Shown here: positions 5,487 through 8,125 of the stretch, one piece after another
Layout of the letters: each line of letters opens with the position of its first letter
Position numbering within the stretch: position 1 is the first letter of the stretch
Assembly: GCA_044432805.1 (NCBI GenBank)
Contig: JAWXUI010000045.1
Coordinates: forward strand, 1 to 8,125
Direction of reading: 5' to 3'
Source of the DNA: CAYJEO01 sp044432805
Lineage (GTDB): Bacteria; Bacillota_I; Bacilli_A; RF39; UBA660
Length of the DNA: 8,125 bases
Made by a program: the position numbers and the translations under genes
The notes under the pieces: generated by a model
Told to the model about the DNA's origin: nothing
The model's database searches: none
The model's input: the letters and a program-made list of their open reading frames with translations, nothing else

Positions 5487-6782
5487 ATGATAAAAAATAA
5501 TTCAAAAAAAATAAATAAAGGAGATACTTTTATTGCAATAAAAGGAGTAAATAGTGATGGACATGACTATATCATAGAAGCTATTAATAACGGAGCTTCT
5601 AAAGTAATCGTTGAACAAGGTCTTTATAATGTTGAAACAATAGTCGTAGATGATACAAAAAAATATTTAGAAAAATATTTATATGATAATTATTATGAGT
5701 TAATAAAAAATATAAAATTAATTGGAATAACAGGAACAAATGGAAAAACAACAACCGCTTTTTTAACTTATCAAGCATTAAATAAATTAAATAAAAAAAC
5801 AGCATATATTGGAACAATAGGTTTTTATTTAAATGACAATGCAAGAGAGTTAAACAATACGACTCCTGATATATTAGAACTTTATCAAATGCTCATAGAA
5901 TGTAGTAATAATAATATAGAATATGTAGTAATGGAAGTTAGTAGCCAAGCAATGTCTTATGGAAGAGTTAATACACTTTTGTTTGATTATGCAATATTTA
6001 CAAATTTAACGCAAGATCATTTGGATTATCATATAACCATGAAAAATTATGCTTTAGCAAAAAGAAAATTATTTGACTTATTAAAGGAAGATGGAGTTTC
6101 AATTATCAATAGTGATGATTTATATTATAAAATGTTTATAACTTTAAATTGTATAACTTATGGAAAAAATGGAGATTATAAATTGGAATTATCTAAAGAT
6201 TTAATTGTTAATAATGAAATATATAAAACTAACTTAATAGGGGATTTTAATAAATATAATTTAACAGCATTAATAGCTTTATTAGATAATTTAAAATTAG
6301 ATTATAAAAATATAATAAGCGAATTATATCCACCAAAAGGTAGAATGCAAATAATAAATTATAATGATAAATTAATAATAATAGATTATGCACATACACC
6401 AGATGCTGTATTAAAAGTATTAAAAACTTTTAATGAAAAAGTAATAACAGTAATAGGTTGTGGTGGAAATAGAGATAAATTAAAAAGGCCAATTATAGGT
6501 AAAATAGCAACAGAAAATTCTGAGTTTGTTATATTTACTAATGATAATCCAAGAAATGAAAATGAAGATAACATAATAAATGACATAATTAATGGTTTAA
6601 AAAATAATAATTATGATATAATTAAAAGTAGAGAAGAAGCAATAAAAAAAGGTATACAAATGCTTGATAGCCATGATATACTTGTTATTCTTGGAAAAGG
6701 ACATGAAAATTATCAACAAATAGGAAATGAAAAATTTCATTTTGATGATTTTTTAGTCGCTTTAAATTATATTAGGAGATGA
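5487..6782 (+). CDS. murE: UDP-MurNAc-tripeptide synthetase, MurE paralogue 2 (DNPR, mDAP-type loop)
   Basis: Second MurE, 431 residues from ATG 5487, chosen because the RBS GAGGTG lies 7 nt upstream; a TTG at 5472 lies ahead of this RBS and is rejected. It has a short N-terminal domain (NSKKINKGDTFIAIKG, 5-20), P-loop GITGTNGKTTT (80-90), Lys192 in the carbamylated-lysine position (ALAKRKLF), IDYAHTPDAV (299-308), GCGGNRDKLKRP (324-335) and GKGHE (403-407). The specificity loop is DNPR (353-356), the motif of meso-diaminopimelate-adding enzymes, so mDAP is the expected substrate. It is clearly paralogous to MurE1: long blocks such as FTNLTQDHLDYHITMK are the same in both, and DNA similarity is visible (for example around 3834 and 5721). 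Both also share the shortened N-terminus. It is followed after 4 nt by mraY. Confidence 0.94.
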   Translation: MIKNNSKKINKGDTFIAIKGVNSDGHDYIIEAINNGASKVIVEQGLYNVETIVVDDTKKYLEKYLYDNYYELIKNIKLIGITGTNGKTTTAFLTYQALNKLNKKTAYIGTIGFYLNDNARELNNTTPDILELYQMLIECSNNNIEYVVMEVSSQAMSYGRVNTLLFDYAIFTNLTQDHLDYHITMKNYALAKRKLFDLLKEDGVSIINSDDLYYKMFITLNCITYGKNGDYKLELSKDLIVNNEIYKTNLIGDFNKYNLTALIALLDNLKLDYKNIISELYPPKGRMQIINYNDKLIIIDYAHTPDAVLKVLKTFNEKVITVIGCGGNRDKLKRPIIGKIATENSEFVIFTNDNPRNENEDNIINDIINGLKNNNYDIIKSREEAIKKGIQMLDSHDILVILGKGHENYQQIGNEKFHFDDFLVALNYIRR

Positions 6783-6786
6783 TATT

Positions 6787-7779
6787 ATGTTGATATTGGC
6801 AAAAGCAATATTAGCAATGATGATTGGGTTTGTAATAGCTGTTTTTTTTGGACTAGTGCTTATACCAATATTAAAGAAAGTTAAAATCAAGCAAACACTA
6901 AGTGTTTTCTTAACTAAAAATCATAAAAGTAAAGAAGGAACACCTACAATGGGTGGGCTCATATTCATAATTCCAACAATACTAACAATGATTTATTTGC
7001 TTATAACAGATAAAGTGGATAATTCATCTAATCTATTTTTAGTTTTATTTGTATTCTTAGGATATGCAATGCTTGGGTTTATAGACGATTATTTGATAAT
7101 AAAAAGAAATAATAATGAGGGACTAACAGAATTTCAAAAACTAGTCGGGCAATTAATTATTTCACTTGTATTCTTTTACTTATATATGTCTTTTGGAAAT
7201 AATCCAATAATAGATATTCATATGTTTAATTTAGAAATACATTTAGGCCCACTATATGGAATCTTTTTATTACTTGTATTAATTGCTACATCTAATGCTG
7301 TAAATATAACAGATGGACTAGATGGCTTAGCTGGTGGACTATCTTTAATTTCTTTTTTAGCGCTTGGTATAATAAGTTGGGGATCAACTGGAATATTAGG
7401 TTATGAAGGAATAGCAATATTTTGTTTTGTTCTAGTTGGTTCTTTATTAGGGTTCTTAGTTTATAACGCATACCCTGCTAAAGTATTCATGGGAGATACA
7501 GGTTCTTTAGCGCTAGGTGCAGCAATGGCCGCTGTCGCAATAATTACAAGACATGAGATTACTTTAATTATTGTAGCAGGTGTGTTTGTAATAGAAACGC
7601 TAACTTGTATTATTCAAATGATTGCTGGAAGATATTTTGGTAAAAAAATATTTTTAATGGCACCACTTCATCATCATTTTGAAAAACTAGGATGGAAAGA
7701 ATATGACATAGTGAGAATGTTTTATATTGTTGGTTTATTATTAACAATGAGTGCAATTTGCTTTGGAGTATGGATATAA
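6787..7779 (+). CDS. mraY: Phospho-MurNAc-pentapeptide translocase MraY
   Basis: Integral membrane enzyme that transfers phospho-MurNAc-pentapeptide from UDP to undecaprenyl phosphate, forming lipid I. At 330 residues it is full length (Bacillus 324, E. coli 360), with about ten hydrophobic segments. Motifs in order: GTPTMGGL (51-58), FIDDY with catalytic-site Asp100-Asp101, GLTEFQKL (112-119), NAVNITDGLDGLAGG (170-184), NAYPAKVFMGDTGS with Asp237, and PLHHHFEKLGWKE with the HHH triad at 295-297. All expected key residues are present. ATG 6787 follows the murE2 stop by 4 nt, with AGGAG at 6774-6778. A murE-mraY order is the usual one in the Firmicute dcw cluster, although murD, murG and the fts genes are not next to it here. 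A terminator follows directly. Confidence 0.98.
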   Translation: MLILAKAILAMMIGFVIAVFFGLVLIPILKKVKIKQTLSVFLTKNHKSKEGTPTMGGLIFIIPTILTMIYLLITDKVDNSSNLFLVLFVFLGYAMLGFIDDYLIIKRNNNEGLTEFQKLVGQLIISLVFFYLYMSFGNNPIIDIHMFNLEIHLGPLYGIFLLLVLIATSNAVNITDGLDGLAGGLSLISFLALGIISWGSTGILGYEGIAIFCFVLVGSLLGFLVYNAYPAKVFMGDTGSLALGAAMAAVAIITRHEITLIIVAGVFVIETLTCIIQMIAGRYFGKKIFLMAPLHHHFEKLGWKEYDIVRMFYIVGLLLTMSAICFGVWI

Positions 7780-7803
7780 AAACGAAATATTTTCGTTTTT
7801 TTT
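7778..7803 (+). terminator. Intrinsic terminator after mraY
   Basis: AAAAACGAAA (7778-7787) pairs with TTTCGTTTTT (7791-7800) over a 3-nt loop, and the T run continues to 7803. The stem begins inside the mraY stop codon. It is AT-rich but perfectly paired, with a long U-tract, and it marks the end of the murE-mraY operon. Confidence 0.75.
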
Positions 7804-7813
7804 AATTTAAGGG

Positions 7814-7831
7814 TATAATAAGTATAGGTGG
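7814..7831 (+). promoter_or_regulatory. -10 box and RBS of the laccase-domain gene
   Basis: A perfect TATAAT (7814-7819) is followed by AGGTGG (7826-7831) and ATG 7836. No good -35 is seen; TTTCGT at 7791-7796 has the right 17-nt spacing but lies in the terminator stem. The predicted leader is about 10 nt, as for the other two promoters in the window. Confidence 0.5.
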
Positions 7832-7835
7832 TAAG

Positions 7836-8125
7836 ATGGAAACAAAAATAGTGATTTTTAAATCAAATAAAGATGACGGAAATATGTCTTATAAATATGG
7901 GGACAAAAAAGAAGTTTTTAATAATAGAAAAAAATTTTTTGATAAAAATAATATAGAAATAGATAATACAATAGGATTAATATGTGAAAATCAAAATAAA
8001 ATATTGCATATTATTAACAAGCCAACAGATGAATTTTTATATTGCGATGGTATTATTACTAAATTAAAGAATTTTTATTTTTCAGTTAACTTTGGTGATT
8101 GTGTTCCATTTTTTGTAACAAATAA
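7836..8125 (+). CDS. Laccase-domain protein of the YlmD/YfiH (PgeF) family, N-terminal part, 3' end outside window
   Basis: The frame is open from ATG 7836 to the window edge (96 codons seen; full members are about 240-280). The recognisable part is YCDGIITKLKNFYFSVNFGDCVPFFV (70-94), which fits the family pattern of a DalvT motif, a hydrophobic strand and the ADCvP motif with its metal-binding Cys, here Cys89 in GDCVP. The usual QVH motif with the first metal-binding His is not evident: the matching segment reads ENQNKILHI (51-59). The segment holding the last His (HAGWRG) is outside the window. In E. coli, YfiH/PgeF removes wrongly added L-Ser from UDP-MurNAc-L-Ser, which fits a place beside murE and mraY; other members have purine-nucleoside activities. 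AGGTGG lies 4 nt before the ATG. Family is moderately sure; activity is doubtful because of the missing His motif. Confidence 0.7.
   Translation, partial: METKIVIFKSNKDDGNMSYKYGDKKEVFNNRKKFFDKNNIEIDNTIGLICENQNKILHIINKPTDEFLYCDGIITKLKNFYFSVNFGDCVPFFVTN

Overview
The window is low-GC (clearly AT-dominated throughout) and bacterial. TGA is used as a normal stop: four complete reading frames end in it, and Trp is encoded by TGG. This is therefore genetic code 11 and not the Mycoplasma code. Peptidoglycan precursor genes, strong GGAGG-type ribosome binding sites, ATGA gene overlaps and an AI-2E-permease/alaS neighbourhood resembling Bacillus yrrI-alaS all point to a Bacilli-like Firmicute with a compact genome. 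An uncultured gut lineage such as RF39 or Erysipelotrichia-like Bacilli is my guess from gene style; it is not proven by the sequence.

Layout. (1) Positions 1-3241 form one tightly packed + strand operon: the 3' end of an AI-2E-family membrane transporter, a compact alanyl-tRNA synthetase, a two-TM protein of unknown function, and a small glyoxalase-II-like metallo-beta-lactamase-fold hydrolase. (2) Positions 3242-3590 carry no intact ordinary gene. They hold a complete small transcription unit: promoter, strong RBS, a 10-codon lysine-rich ORF whose reading seems to continue through two frame changes into a membrane-like segment, and a clear intrinsic terminator. The murE promoter follows. 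(3) Positions 3558-7803 are a cell-wall operon: a first MurE, an overlapping uncharacterised 162-aa protein, a hairpin that buries the next RBS, a second MurE, then MraY and a terminator. (4) From 7836 to the window end lies the start of a YlmD/PgeF (YfiH) laccase-domain protein with its own short leader.

How they work together. MurE adds the third amino acid of the peptidoglycan stem peptide in the cytoplasm. MraY then moves the finished muramyl-pentapeptide onto undecaprenyl phosphate in the membrane. PgeF-type proteins remove wrong stem residues. The most notable points are the two paralogous MurE ligases with different specificity loops (DDPH versus DNPR), the 578-aa AlaS that keeps its editing active site but lacks the usual linker barrel and C-Ala domain, and the RNA hairpin over the second murE start. 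I found no tRNA, rRNA, CRISPR array, insertion sequence or minus-strand gene. I see no wholly new multi-gene system; the closest to undescribed are the murE1-orf162-murE2 arrangement and the small unit before it.
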